Source: Atriophallophorus winterbourni (lineage: Eukaryota > Platyhelminthes > Trematoda > Plagiorchiida > Microphallidae). From it: 64,000 nt of DNA. The first letter of the stretch is position 1; every line of letters starts with the position of its first letter. This document shows positions 32,401-43,199 of the stretch, in pieces. Under the pieces are notes generated by a model that was not told the origin of the DNA, searched no databases, and saw nothing but the letters and a program-made list of their open reading frames with translations. The stretch is from contig JACCGJ010008366.1 of the NCBI GenBank assembly GCA_013407085.1, positions 62,001 to 126,000 of the forward strand. Reading direction: 5' to 3'. A program made the translations under genes and the position numbers.

Positions 32401-33142
32401 GCATCTCTGATTAGAAGATTTTGAGTTTGGTCTAATATTAGTGGCTAGTCTAACTGCGCACATCCTGCTATTACAAGGAATCCAATCGATTAGACAGGAT
32501 TCGGCACGCGAATTCAGCACTATACCAACACCCGCCTGTCCTGAAAGGGCAGCTACAGAATCACCAGAGCAGCGCAAAAAGTAACGAGTTGAAAGGTTTG
32601 GGGCAGTAAGTTCGGTAATTATAGACGGATCATATAAGCGCGTTTCCGATAAACAGCAAACATCAATAGATAGACTATCTAAGGTAAGAGCCAGTGCAGC
32701 TTGCTGGCCTATTTGTCTCAGAGTCCTGACATTCATGGCTCCGATGTGAGCAGAGGTCCGTGGTTTAAGAAAGTGATCTGTAGATTCGCGAACAGAAAAT
32801 GTTCCAACATGTTCAGCGCGGTCTTTTCTAAAGCTGGGATTGACAGACGGAGAGTTGTTAAGAGTGGATGGGGGAGGGGAAGGGTCGGAAACAGTTTGAA
32901 GAGTAGGGCCAGCAGTAGCTTGTTTTCGCTTACCCGCCCTGCTGTATGCAGCAGGTAAGGCGACCCTGTTTATCGTGCGCGACGGCCGATGCACTATGGA
33001 GTTGGTTTTCGTAGTAATAGTCATGGTCATGGTTGTATGTGGGCTGGGATACTGCCAGGTCGCCCATGCCTAGACAGGAGAACAATTAGGGTTCTCGACC
33101 AAAGCCTTTGGCTAAAAAGCCTGACCCACAAGGCAGCGGGTT
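29460..33142 (-). mobile_element. Full-length RTE-clade LINE (SR2-like), open and probably recent
   Basis: The element is 3.68 kb on the minus strand: 5' untranslated about 33,142-33,031, one ORF of 1,089 codons, a 300 bp 3' untranslated region (29,460-29,760), and a tail that reads GATGATGATGAT on the minus strand. It splits CR1-C; the interrupted host sequence is seen intact in CR1-A around 1,200. A 4 bp AGGT (29,456-29,459 and 33,143-33,146) is the only duplication visible. The single ORF, short untranslated ends and trinucleotide tail are the RTE plan, as in schistosome SR2. Confidence 0.88.
29761..33030 (-). CDS. RTE endonuclease/reverse transcriptase polyprotein, intact (1,089 aa)
   Basis: This enzyme would nick chromosomal DNA and prime reverse transcription of its RNA there. 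The ATG at 33,030 is the first in the frame. Residues 1-95 are a basic, Ser/Pro-rich lead. The endonuclease spans about 95-350: MNVRTLRQIG, CCLSETRLYD, VVLAGDMNARLG, AQIDHIAIS and VDSDHALV, all catalytic residues kept. Reverse transcriptase spans about 550-850: FKAAGPDDIPPVLFKEG, IIPIFKKGVRSSCSNHRG, EQQAGFRPGRGCVDH, FLDFKGAFDSVDR, GVRQGCPISPFLFNF and LDYADDIVLLFDS with the YADD box intact. The tail shows LLYGCETWTLRKEH and WLGHVLRMPDHRLP. Length suits RTE proteins. No stop or frameshift is seen, so it could be active. Confidence 0.92.
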   Translation of the reverse strand: MTMTITTKTNSIVHRPSRTINRVALPAAYSRAGKRKQATAGPTLQTVSDPSPPPSTLNNSPSVNPSFRKDRAEHVGTFSVRESTDHFLKPRTSAHIGAMNVRTLRQIGQQAALALTLDSLSIDVCCLSETRLYDPSIITELTAPNLSTRYFLRCSGDSVAALSGQAGVGIVLNSRAESCLIDWIPCNSRMCAVRLATNIRPNSKSSNQRCLFIVATYAPTNTNSDDEKNAFYDDLYALLRRAKSSDIVVLAGDMNARLGRLDTSESQLGGMFGLESQRTDNGERFIQFCAQSRLFISSTSFRHKRCQCATWRSPDGSQPSAQIDHIAISARWRGCIEDCRSFWNTCVDSDHALVRCRFSLKFSGTKPSNGKRIAVEKFFQPAVQDIYRTTLSNSLPVAQYATTDERWNKIAGIMRAAAITACETAQPTQKSHWISQRSIEILHQRREIPHGPGHNTERRRVRNELKRSLRLDRERWWLNKVEEMEIANNAGNVRKLFQLIRSTGPTKQGVSETIAELDGTLITNKNRRLSRWAEHFEEQFSWSPATESFPHLRQCDPWPVSVDPPNDLEIKACIESMKRFKAAGPDDIPPVLFKEGGQVLISTLGDLLREVWMSESVPPSWGESVIIPIFKKGVRSSCSNHRGISLTPIITRLLASICLRRLTSHRESQIREQQAGFRPGRGCVDHIFTLRRILELRHTYRQPTIAIFLDFKGAFDSVDRNVLFKTLLCKGVPHKYVNILRALYAHTSGCVRVYNELSPKFNTTSGVRQGCPISPFLFNFVIDAIMELCSDGAPAFGVHIMPGVKLLDLDYADDIVLLFDSYTDAQAILNKLSSIVPAFGMRFAPSKCSVLLQDIDLSNNALLLDNQALEIVDRFTYLGSCINNSASLDNEVSARISKATVAFRNLGHLWRQKGLSLLLKGRVYKATVRAVLLYGCETWTLRKEHIQRLQVFDNRCLRSILGVSCHNRMRTDALRNKLFGSNVDIEKQINLHRLRWLGHVLRMPDHRLPKQILFATPHPDWRKSRGGQTVTWHRQLKILTSNLSKVGAARLPGWCPRDHISQWLVTLQDMSRNRVQWRSCTKHLLGVFA

Positions 33143-35060
33143 AGGTAGCACGCATGAATACAGCCACTAGCATATACAACCCTCGTCCAATCATCTAAGC
33201 TTGTCAGCAAATTTGTTAGACAAGAGCGATTTATGCGAAATCCATGTTGGTCAACTGCCAAAAGTTGGTTCGTTTCCGGGTGTCGCACTATTTCTGCAGT
33301 TATCATTCGCTCAAAACTTTTGATACCGAAGATATCAATGCCACCGGTATGTAATTTTTAACTTCAGAACGGCAACCATCTTTGTAAATGGATATTATTT
33401 GTCACGTTTTAAAGTCTTTTGGCACTACGCCAGCTTGGAGCAAATTATTAAACATGCAGGATAGTGGTTTAGATAGCTGTGCATGACAGGTTTTGAGCAG
33501 CTTTGGAGTTATCTCGCCTGGCCCTGGAGATTTCTTTACGTTGAATTTTCGTAAGTGCTGCGCTACCACCATCAGTGTAATCGATACTTCACTCAAGGTT
33601 GGTCGATCAAGTCGAATGATTGGTTCCTGATCAGGATCCGTGGATTTCGGCGCAAAAAATCCGGCATAAAAGTCTGCTAACAGGTTAGCGGTCTGATTAT
33701 TGGATTCTGTGAAGCCGGACAAAGTTTTTACGGCAAAGACACCTGGTTTAATATTCGTTCTATCGTTTACGAGTCTATATAATAGCTTCGGATTCTGTTG
33801 CATCTGAAAAATCAATTGTGATTGGAAGGCTTGTTTATCATCTCGAATCAAGCTGATAACTTTGTTTCGCAGTCATGTAAATTGTGCCCAAGAATCAGCT
33901 GTGTTGGTAGCCTTGAGAAACTCCCATGCTATTGCCCTTCGTTGCATCCACTTTTTAGTCCTGCTTCTTAGTAAAAATTTATTAGGTTGAGACGTTTTCT
34001 TCAAAACAAACATTGAATGTTCCTCCAATATAGATTTCAGGTGCTGTAACAGAGAGCGCTAATAACTATCCGGATCGGAGTAATCCAGTAGTGCGAAACT
34101 AGTGCTTTGTAACTCGGCACACAGAACACGGTAGTTCACACTTCTGACGCATTTCTTTCCGTCACTGTTGAGGCTAGCGCTACAAACGTACTCGAATTCT
34201 AGGACAACGTGATCGATTCATCCGATTCGCGGTTTATAAACTATATTCCCTACAGCTATGGGATCTGATCTAAGTATTGAGTCCAAGGTAGACTGGTTGT
34301 CTGATCCCCTCATACGAGTAAATCCAAAAACGTTGTTATAAATGGGTGCCTAATCCAAGACGGCTCGAAGTTCATATTCAAGTATCTCTGATGGATGATC
34401 ACATCGGCTATAGAGCTGGGGAAAGTTGAAATCCCCTATTATCAATATTTGAGAATTGTACCGCGTTGTTACATATCACAAAGCATTAATCAGTTCATTG
34501 TTTATGTCGAGAGTTGCTGTTGGAGAACGATAGATCACTCCAATAATGCATTGGTGTCCTGAAGTAAGAGTCAGAGAACACCAAAGTGTGTCAGTTATAT
34601 CAAGGATCTGGTTGTTCAGAGTTCTACAGATAAACGATTGCTTGAAGTAGAGTGCTGCTCCTCAGCCATCACCTAAACGGTCACGCCGGAACAGAGACAT
34701 GCTTGGCAAAGAGAGTGCATTATCAGACAATTAGGCATGGAACCACGTTTCTGTTATTGCAACTATGTCTGGCGCCGTTTCATTACAAATCTCGGACAAT
34801 TCGATTAATTTGTTTGCGTTTGTATAGATGCACTTAATTTTATTTTTCGTGAGTGATGACCGGGTGTAAACTGAAGTTATTGGTCCGGTTTCTCTGGAAT
34901 CGGATTTAACAAGTAGTGGTGAATTATGTGATGTGATAAGGCGTCAAACAGTGTGACGCAGGATCTCTCTGAATAGTCCGTGCCTGAGATGATAAAACAT
35001 GTGAGCTGCTTATTTGTCACCGACCGCTTGAATCGACAATTAGGTTTCGGTGTGAATTGC

Positions 35061-36542
35061 TCAGTCCGCTTCGATTTGAGCCGTACCTACGACGTTTTAT
35101 GATGTATTGATTTCCTCCATTTGGAAGGAAACGCTGCTATCCGCTGTCTCCAGAAGAGGAGTGTTTGACCTATAACATTGGGTTTGGGTGGGCTAAGTCT
35201 AACAACATTCGGTAATGTTGGTTCTCCTTTTTTCCATTCCGACCTTACGAGTTCGGCCATAGCGTTGGTCAAGAACGTAATCTTCAGAGGTTTCGGTCCA
35301 TCCACTTTAAATTTTGGCGAAAAAGGAACACGAATTGTGTCCACAACAAAGTCAGTAGAAATGTCTAGAGAACACGCAATGTTGCGCCATTGCTTGAAGT
35401 CGTGTTCTACGGTTCCTGGAATCGATGCTCGAGAAGTAATTTCGGGTACACCAAGTAGAACTATACTTCGTGATACCGTTTTACCCTGGCGTTCAAGTTA
35501 CACTTCCTTTTCCAACATGGTACTTCTGGATATATGCGGCAGTTTGAGTCGGGATCTTTCTTGATTAGGTACGCGTTCAGCAATACGTTCTCGATATCAT
35601 CCTCGCATTTCAGTGTTACCTTGAGCAGGCGAGGTTGACCAATATGAGCTGAAGTTGTGTGGCGAGTTAGACAAGTCACTTTTTCTGCGATTAGATGTTC
35701 AATTTGTATTAGGTGGCAAAGTTGAGTCCATTTCTCAACGTCGTGTTTCTGTCTGCTATCAAACAGGCTTTCTTCGGATTCGCTAACGTGCGTACCGGAA
35801 AGTCAGATTTTTTCGAATTTAAAACATTTGGGGCTTGACTTTGTGAGTTGGATACAGCAGTTTTGGTGTGTACAGCTGAGATCGACCGTAACCGCATACC
35901 TCTGTAAGACTTTCCTACTCCCATGATCGTTTTAACTGATTCCAAAACGGGATTAACCCTGGTTGTTTTTTTGCACACCATTACCCATAGCCTCAGATTC
36001 CTTCAGTGGTGGCTCGCAATTGTATTATGTGATGGTTTACATCAGTAATCACTTGCATATTCACGTGAGTTACCAAAATTTCCTCCACATGTCGAAGGCT
36101 CAAATCGAATCTGGCCATTCTATTTTCTAATTTGGCTTCAAAAGTATCGGCACAGTGCAAGGATTTAGCTCTGCGATTAACACAGACATAGCAGGCGCCT
36201 GGAACCTTTTCATTATTTATTAATGCTATCGAATCAGGAGCTAAAGTACGGTCACATTTACCATGGAGTTTACCCATAAACAGAAAACACGTTATGACTT
36301 TACTCGCCATGGGACTCACCGGTTGTTCACACGCTGTGCACGTGACCTCGGGACAATTCTGCGTGTCGAGATTCGTCCTATCCTCCGTCACCATTGTTGC
36401 ATTCGCACTGAGATCAAGTTAGTTCCGTGTCGCTGTCACAGCTTGATCGATCGATTTTTCTGTCCGTATGTTGGATCGCGTGATGCGGTCTGAAGTGAGT
36501 GATTGGCGTTTGGTCGACAAGTCGATGTGGCTACTTCGTCAT
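35061..36542 (-). pseudogene. CR1-C ORF1 with PHD-like finger, frame-broken
   Basis: The start is taken at the ATG 36,542-36,540, as in copy A. An open piece (36,394-35,993) reads CTACEQPVSPMASKVI, CFLFMGKLHGKCDRTL, PGACYVCVNRR, KLENRMARFDLSLRHVEE: the PHD-like pattern with one Cys replaced (CFLF for CFLC). After a broken linker (35,981-35,709) the C-terminal domain follows: 35,679-35,461 (TRHTTSAHIGQPRLLKV) and 35,344-35,087 (GPKPLKITFLTNAMAE). The linker includes the ~230 bp segment missing from copy A. Confidence 0.75.
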
Positions 36543-36866
36543 TTAGCAAATAATCCACTAAAACTCGTCAACCAAACAAGGTAAAATACAGATACAGGTA
36601 TCAAAATGCGTAACAAAACATGATCTTTGCAACGATGGCAAAAACCGTAGAATAGTTAGCGATTGCAAAATGTTTGCGTGCTTAAGCAAATTGAGATATT
36701 TACGCCGATATGGAAACTTTGCTATTAATCAGATGACAAGAGCAAAACAAAGAAATCCCGATAAATATGTTGGAAAGTAGTCTCGGAATTCTTGGAATAA
36801 GATAAATCAGAGCAGATGACCTGAAGTGTCAAAGCAAAAAAATGCGACCGCACACCAGTTGATTCT

Positions 36867-38665
36867 ATGATTATATCCTATTATTATCTTATTATATCTC
36901 ACGACATTAATTAAATCTAACGCCAAATGGATTGTTATGATATCGCCTGCCGGTTGACACAAACTCAGGCAAACATGCGACTTCATAAACCTGTAAGAAT
37001 TACTCACATGATACAAGGTCACAGACTGTCCGTAGTTGGCTCATTTGTGTATGAGTGATTGATTTGTTGATTTAACTGACTACATTCATCAAGTGACTAC
37101 CTTTCACCATTAAGTTGCTGCATGTCGGGAGGAATATTAATACTACATTTTATTGGTTCACATGTTTGAAAGCTCAATGCATATTCGTCGTATCTAGATA
37201 TTCGATGATTTCTTTTGACATTGAGACAGAAACAATTGGGAATCGTTTATTTCACGAAAAACATTTCATATTATTTAAGTGATTTTCTATAAAATTTAAC
37301 ATACTTTTCGGCATGCCACCTCAAGCTTAATAGTAAGCAAGTGAGATATTTGAAATATTAAAGTGGTATGTGATCAATATCGAGCAAGGGATACGAGAAA
37401 TTACCGGACCCATTAATGTGCTGGTGGTACTCCATTCCCGCCTGAACTGTAAAAGGTAATTTTATTCCGTCGGTGTCTGTTTTACTTGGAACAGTTTACA
37501 TTCTACCCTTGCTCACTCAACGAGCTTGCATTAAAAACTTTGAATTACCATGAATAACCTTGAGCATTGAACGGAAATCAATTTCACGTGATATTGATTA
37601 ACTGTTGCGGTCGATGTTGACCATGACAATAGTTGATAACGAAACGATCGTATATGAACGCAAAAGTTCAGGTTAAATATTTTACTCAATTTTGTGTCAA
37701 CAGATCAGTCTTTCTCAGTACTTCAATTTTCTTTTGTATGGGAGTCAAGTCGTTTGGACAAAGAGAAGTGATATCAAAACAACTGGTGAATTAAGAAACT
37801 TCCACAGGATAAGAGGAAATAGTGAGCATTAATTGAAGACACCGTTTGAGCTGAATGTGTGTTGAGCACTGGTGTCAACACGGACTTGGACACTGTATAT
37901 TTACGTCGGCCAAGCATTCAGCCATACATTCAACCTGTGCATGTGGAGGCAGTTTAAATTGCTAAGGCTGAAACACAAGCAGTTAACAAGAGAGACGACG
38001 CTGAAATCTCCACTCGGCACTGCGACGGATGAATATTAATTATTGTAGAATTTTGTATATTTTTTGAATTTTGTATAAATGTACCCGAAACTTGTCTAAA
38101 TAATCGTTATTGTACAAAATTACCGATAATTATCTTAGTCTGCCTCGGTACTGTTAATATTGGTATCTTGATTCAGCTTAACAGTGCCTGCATTTCGCGG
38201 TTTGCATCGCCTTGCTCCTGATTTGTCATGACACCTGCGATACAGTTTATTACCGCATGAGCTTGTTCACGGTGAAGTGCATTGAACGACACTTCCATTC
38301 AGGGATTAGGTTCCTCCGCCTTCATAAAGCTGTTGCTTTTGCGAAAGTCAAGCCCCTCTTCAACAATCATTTTGCGAATTGTTCCGATTAGATAAATTCA
38401 TGACATTAGAGTACTGGCTATTTGGCAATGACTTATTCGATTTATCTAATGAACGTTGCTTATGAAACTGTAATAACATTTTGAACTTGCGGATTTTTCT
38501 TTCTCCTATGCGCTCCGTTCGTGTGGCTAAGACCTCCTCGTGTTTTCCGCAAATTCTCAGAGATCTACAACAGATAATTCGACTCGCAGGTTCTTCATCA
38601 TTTACGATGCTTTCGATCGAGCGGCCAATAGGTTTTTATTTACCCGTCGATTTTTGTTTCAAAAA
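36867..38665 (+). repeat. Repeat family R, body part, single copy
   Basis: By eye this is almost identical to 50,339-52,137 (first 1.8 kb of the 4.4 kb unit), including the short ORF at 38,481. It breaks off at TTTGTTTCAAAAA (38,665) where CR1 ORF1 sequence begins. No gene is recognised. Sequence is A/T rich with no obvious motif. Confidence 0.8.
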
Positions 38666-39107
38666 CAAATCGAATCTGGCCATTCTATTTTCTAACTTGG
38701 CTTCAAAAGTATCTGCACAGTGCAAGGATATAGCTCTGCGATTAACACAGATATAACAGGCGCCTGGAACCTTTTCATTATTTATTAATGCTATCGAATC
38801 AGGAGCTAAAGTACGGTCACATTTACCATGGAGTTTACCCATAAACAGAAAACACGTTATGACTCTACTCGCCATGGGACTCACCGGTTGTTCACACGCT
38901 TTGCACGTGACCTCGGGACAATTCTGCGTGTTGAGATTCGTCCTATCAGCCGTCACCATTGTTGCATTCGCACTGAGATCAAGTTAGTTCCATGTCGCTG
39001 TCACAGCTTGATCGATCAATTTTTCTGTCCGTATGTTGGATCGCGTGATGCGGTCTGAAGTGAGTGATAGGCGTTTGGTCGACAAGTCAATGTTTTTACT
39101 TCGTCAT
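38636..39107 (-). pseudogene. CR1 ORF1 PHD-finger piece ending in R sequence
   Basis: From the start codon at 39,107 the frame is broken early. An open piece (38,959-38,636) then reads CKACEQPVSPMASRVI, CFLFMGKLHGKCDRTL, PGACYICVNRRAISLH and KLENRMARFD. It runs across the junction at 38,666 into R, where it adds LFLKQKSTGK and stops. The finger lacks one Cys (CFLF), as in CR1-C. The chimeric tail is a by-product of the rearrangement. Confidence 0.65.
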
Positions 39108-39430
39108 TTAGCAAATAATCCACTAAAACTCGTCAACCAAACAAGGTAAAATACAGATACAGGTATCAAAATGCGTAACACAACATGATCTTTGCAACAA
39201 TGGCAAAAACCGTAGAATAGTTAGCGATGGGAAAAAGTTTGCGCGCGTGAGCCAACTGTGATATTTACGCCGATATGGCAACATTGGTGTTAATCACATG
39301 ACAAGAGCAAAACGAATAATTTCCTATTGATATGATGGAAAGTAGCTCAGAATTCTTGGAATGGGATAAATCAGAGCAGATGACCTGAAGCGTCAGAGCA
39401 AAAAAATGCGACCGCACACCAGTTGACTCT
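38666..39430 (-). mobile_element. CR1 5' end fragment (ORF1 start and leader)
   Basis: This matches the 5' end of CR1-C (36,100-36,866), and its 5' boundary against R is at the same base. It is therefore a duplicated CR1-R block and not an independent insertion. Leader 39,108-39,430 has no ORF. Confidence 0.75.
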
Positions 39431-39625
39431 ATGATTATATCCTATTATTATCTTATTATATCCCACAACATTAATTAAATCTAACGGCTAATGGACGTAT
39501 ATGTTTGCGCCTGCCCGTTGACACAAACTCAGCAAACATGCGACTTCATAAACCAGTAAGAATTATTCATATGATACAAGGTCCGTAATTGGCTCAGTGA
39601 GTTTGGCCATGTGTATATGGGTGAT
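39431..39625 (+). repeat. Repeat family R, second single copy, left part
   Basis: It matches 50,339-50,525 with moderate divergence (AATCTAACGGCTAATGG in place of AATCTAACGCCAAATGG). RTE-Zn copy 2 interrupts it at ATATGGGTGAT and R continues at 42,096. Confidence 0.75.
39615..39625 (+). repeat. Target-site duplication of RTE-Zn copy 2 (left)
   Basis: ATATGGGTGAT, eleven bases, repeated exactly at 42,096-42,106 on the far side of the element. The undisturbed site in R near 50,520 reads GTGTATGAGTGATTG. Confidence 0.9.
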
Positions 39626-42035
39626 GTACGCGCAGACTGCGAAACTGATCATTCACTGGTCTGTGCAAAACTGAAGATCCCCCACACGAGGTTTCACCGC
39701 ACCAAATTGTCTGCTAAGCCTAGGATAGACGTCATTCGCATGTGCGAACCTAATCTAACTGCGAGATTCGCAAAAGCCTTCACGGACGAGTTCAACAAGA
39801 CAACCCCACTTGAATCTGCTTCAGAGAACTGGGAATTGATAAAAAGCTGCATATGCCGAGTCGCACTTTCCACTTTCGGTCCGAAGAAAGCTCGAACGAG
39901 CGACTGGTTCGAAGCAAACGCTTCTGAGATGACTGCTGTGCTAAATGAGAAACGCTCAGCATTCTTGAGGTTCAAAGGTATGCCAACAGATGAAAACTTA
40001 CGTCTTCTAAGAGCAGCTAGAAATAAGGTCCAACAGACTGCAAGGCGTTGTGCAAACGACTATTGGACTGAAGTTAGCCTCAATATCCAAAAAGCTGCGG
40101 ATACCGGCAATTTTCACGGTATGTATGATGGGATCAAGAGAGCCATTGGCCCAAACAAACTTAAAACGGCTCCCATTAAGTCTTTATCTGGTAAGCCGAT
40201 TGTCGACAAAACTCAACAGATGGAAAGATGGGTAGAGCACTTCTCCTCCCTCTACTCTAGGGACAGTACGGTTCTACCGCATGCACTTGAAAATGTCGAA
40301 CGGTTGCCGACCATTGAATATCTAGATACCCCTCCTACTCTTGATGAGCTCAATAAGGCAATCGACCGCTTAGCGAATGGGAAGGCCCCTGGTGACGACG
40401 GAATTCCACCTGAGCTCATCAAATGCGGTAGAGCAGCATTATTACAGCCTCTTCACCATTTGCTTCTTCAGTGCTGGCAGGAGGGGGGTGTCCCACAAGA
40501 GATGCGAGACACAAAGATCATCACGCTATTTAAGAATAAGGGTGACAGAGGCGACTGCAACAATTACAGAGGAATCTCCCTTCTGAATGTTGTAGGCAAA
40601 TTGTTTGCTAAAGTTCTACAGATCCGGCTGCAAGTTTTAGCTGATAGAATTTACTCCGAATCTCAATGTGGCTTCCGCAAGGAAGATCAACCGTTGACAT
40701 GATCTTCTCCCTGAGACAACTTCAAGAAAAGTGTCGGGAACAGCGTATGCCATTATACGCTGTTTTTATTGATTTAACTAAGGCATTCGACTACGTCAGC
40801 AGGGAGGGTCTCTTCAAAATGCTTGATCTGATAGGCTGCCCCCCAAGACTGCTCAACTCGTTGTTTCGTTCCACTCAGGCATGAAGGACTCAGTCCATTT
40901 TAACGGTTGCAGTTCAGAAGCATTTGAAATTCGCCGAGGCGTCAAACAAGGGTGTGTTCTTGCTCCAACGCTGTTCGGCATTTTCTTTGCTCTGCTTCTG
41001 AAGCACGCTTTTAAGACGAGAACAGAAGGCATTTACATACGCACGCGAAGTGATGGCAAGCTTTTCAACCTGAACCGGTTGAGAGCACAAACCAAAGTAC
41101 GGGATGTGATAATCCGTGACCTGCCTTTATTCTCACTCCCAAGAGAACCTACAGTCGCTAATGGACTGTTTTTCGTCGCATGCAAACTTTGGTCTAACAA
41201 TCAGCATGAGCAAGACCAAAGTCCTTGGTCAAGGGACTGTATCGCCACCAATCATCACTGTTGGAAACTGTCAGCTCGAACCAGTACATCATTTCACATA
41301 TCTTGGTTCAACCATTGCGGATAACCTCTCGCTAGACACGGAGATTGATAAGCGGATTGACAGAGCAGCTGTCATTTTGTCCCGATTGAACTTTCGTGTT
41401 TGGGGTAACCGCAAGCTGACTGTAAGACAAAGATGATGGTATACAGCGCGTGCGTACTAAATGCTTTACTATACGGCAGTGAAACCTGGGCCACCCACGC
41501 AAGACACGAACGGAAGCTGAATGCTTTCCATCTACGAAGCATCCGTCGTATCTTGAACATATCGTGGATGGACAGAGTGACTAACGCTGAAGTGCTTTCA
41601 AAAGCTGGTCTACAGAGCATGTTCACCCTATTACGTCAGCGCCGCCTGCGGTGGCTTGGTCATGTCTATAGAATGGAAAATGGTCGTATTCCGAAAGATC
41701 TACTCTACGGTGAGTTGCAATTAGGAAGTCGACCATTGGGCAGACCGCACTTGCGGTACAAAGATGTTTGCAAAAGAGATATGAAAGCCCTTGAAATTGA
41801 CCCCGCAAGCTGGGAAGAACTTGCTCTTGACCGCTCACTTTGGAGGCATTGTGTAAAGCGTCGTCTGCAAGCTAGGGAGTAGCAGATACAGCTCTTGGCT
41901 GCTGAACGCAGATCACGCCGCCGGCGTGTAACTGATGCAATACAACCGAGTTCTGACTATCGTTGCAAGCGCTGCGGGAGAGATTGTTCCTCCCGAATCG
42001 GACTGTTGAGTCATTCAAAAAGTTGCAAAACATGA
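39626..42035 (+). pseudogene. RTE-Zn reverse transcriptase, copy 2, frameshifted
   Basis: The frame opens with VRADCETDHSLVCAKL, the end of the endonuclease with its (S)DH-type motif. It stays open to about 40,680 (KAPGDDGIPPELIKCG, LFKNKGDRGDCNNYRG, SQCGFRK). Single-base losses near 40,680 and 40,855 shift it; FIDLTKAFDYVSRE and RRGVKQGCVLAPTLF remain readable. About 20-30 bp including the FADD box are deleted near 41,118. YLGSTIADNLSL, LLYGSETWATHARHE and WLGHVYRME follow. At 41,880 a TAG lies at the same codon as in copy 1, followed by QIQLLAAERRSRRRR and CKRC ... RDCSSRIGLLSHSKSC to 42,035. Not functional. Confidence 0.87.
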
Positions 42036-42095
42036 AATTCATGCGATGTGATGTACATCCATGGTCGACATCGACCGACGGAGGCCAACAACAAC
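39626..42095 (+). mobile_element. RTE-like LINE with C-terminal zinc finger, copy 2, 5' truncated
   Basis: Flanked by a perfect 11 bp duplication and ending in CAACAACA. It starts further upstream than copy 1, within the end of the endonuclease domain. DNA similarity to copy 1 is high along its whole length, but the insertion site differs, so the two arose from separate insertions of related masters. Confidence 0.9.
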
Positions 42096-43199
42096 ATATG
42101 GGTGATAGATTTGTTGACTTATCTAGCTGCATTGATAAAGTGATCCCTTTTCATCATTAAGTTGCTGCATCTCGGGATGAATATTAATATTACATTTTAT
42201 CGGTTCATATGTTTGAAAGCTTGAAGAATATTCGTCGTATTTAGTTCTCCTATGCTTTCTTTTGACATTGAGATAGAAACAATTGGGAATCGTTTAATTC
42301 CCGAAATTTTTTATAGATTATTTGAAGGATTTTCTATAACATTTAAGATACTTTTCGGTATGCCACCTCAAGCTCAATAGTAAGCGAAAAAGATAATTGA
42401 AATATTAAAATGGTATGCGATTAATATCGAGCAAGGGATGCGAGAAATTATCGGACCCATGACTGTGCTGGTGGTACCCCATTCCTGCCTGAAGTGTATA
42501 AAGCATTTTTTATTCAGTCACTGTCTGTTTTACTTGGAACAGTTTACATTCAAACGTTGCTCATTCAACTAGCTTGCATGAATTTAAAACGAAATTAGAC
42601 GAATGTTTATTGGTTTATTCGTTTTCCAAACAATCATTTACTGCTTATTCTAATTCCTCGTCTTGTTTATACACAAACATTTCAATTTTTACCATCCTAT
42701 GGTTGTTGTTGTTAAGCTTGTTGCTTTTTAGACCATTAAAAACTTTGAATTATCATGAATAACCTTGAGCATTGAACGAAAATCAATTTCACGTGATGCG
42801 GTCGGTGTTGACCATGGCAATAGGTGATATCGAAACGATCGTATCTGAACGATCAGTACTTAAATTTTCTTTTGTATGGAAGTCAAGATGTTTGGACAAA
42901 GAAAAGTTATATCAAAACAAGTGGTGAATTAAGAAACGTCTATAGGATAAGAGGAGATAGTGGGCATTAATCAAGGACACAGTATAAGCTGAATGTGTGT
43001 TGGAAACTGGGGTTTACGTGTACTTAGACACTATAGATTTATAGCGGCCTAGCATTCAGCCTTATACTGAACCTTTGCATGCGGAGGCAGTTGAAATTGC
43101 TAAGGCTGGAACACAAGCAAGATAGACCACTCTCAAATCCCCACTCTATGGTACTCGACACTGCTGCGGACGAATATTAATAATTGCAGAATTTTGCAT

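Larger units (their letters stand above)
28387..34845 (-). pseudogene. CR1-C ORF2, split by RTE and frame-broken
   Basis: The C-terminal half reads in pieces 28,387-29,459. The open part (29,268-28,750) shows MIGPILFLVYMNDIP, FSDDIKVW (Ser in the FADD box) and EKDLGVWICGSLKNG. The N-terminal half resumes beyond the RTE. Reverse transcriptase pieces are 33,306-33,143 and 33,851-33,402 (SPGPGEITPKLLKTC, NDRTNIKPGVFAVKT). An endonuclease with many breaks occupies about 33,950-34,845 (GDFNFPQ- and TETWF-like stretches seen in several frames). It is highly similar to CR1-A at base level. Not functional. Confidence 0.8.
28247..36866 (-). mobile_element. CR1-like LINE copy C, full length, split by an RTE
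   Basis: The minus-strand element has its 3' tail (AATCAAG repeats) at 28,250-28,280 and its 5' leader ending near 36,866. The intact RTE at 29,460-33,142 lies inside the reverse transcriptase. Without it, CR1-C is about 4.9 kb, and it is the most complete CR1 here. Copy C lies between the two parts of R that are contiguous at 54,740-54,790. Leader 36,543-36,866 has no ORF. Confidence 0.8.

Noticed and set aside
31151..32958. Open frames on the plus strand across the RTE ORF
   Set aside because: They are shadows of the long minus-strand frame and show no family features.
29761..33030. Intact 1,089-codon ORF as a host gene
   Set aside because: It has the full RTE domain order, a simple-repeat tail and a host site that is seen uninterrupted in CR1-A.
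38636..38695. A possible real fusion gene between CR1 ORF1 and R
   Set aside because: The frame crosses a rearrangement junction and gains only ten codons before a stop. It is best read as a by-product.
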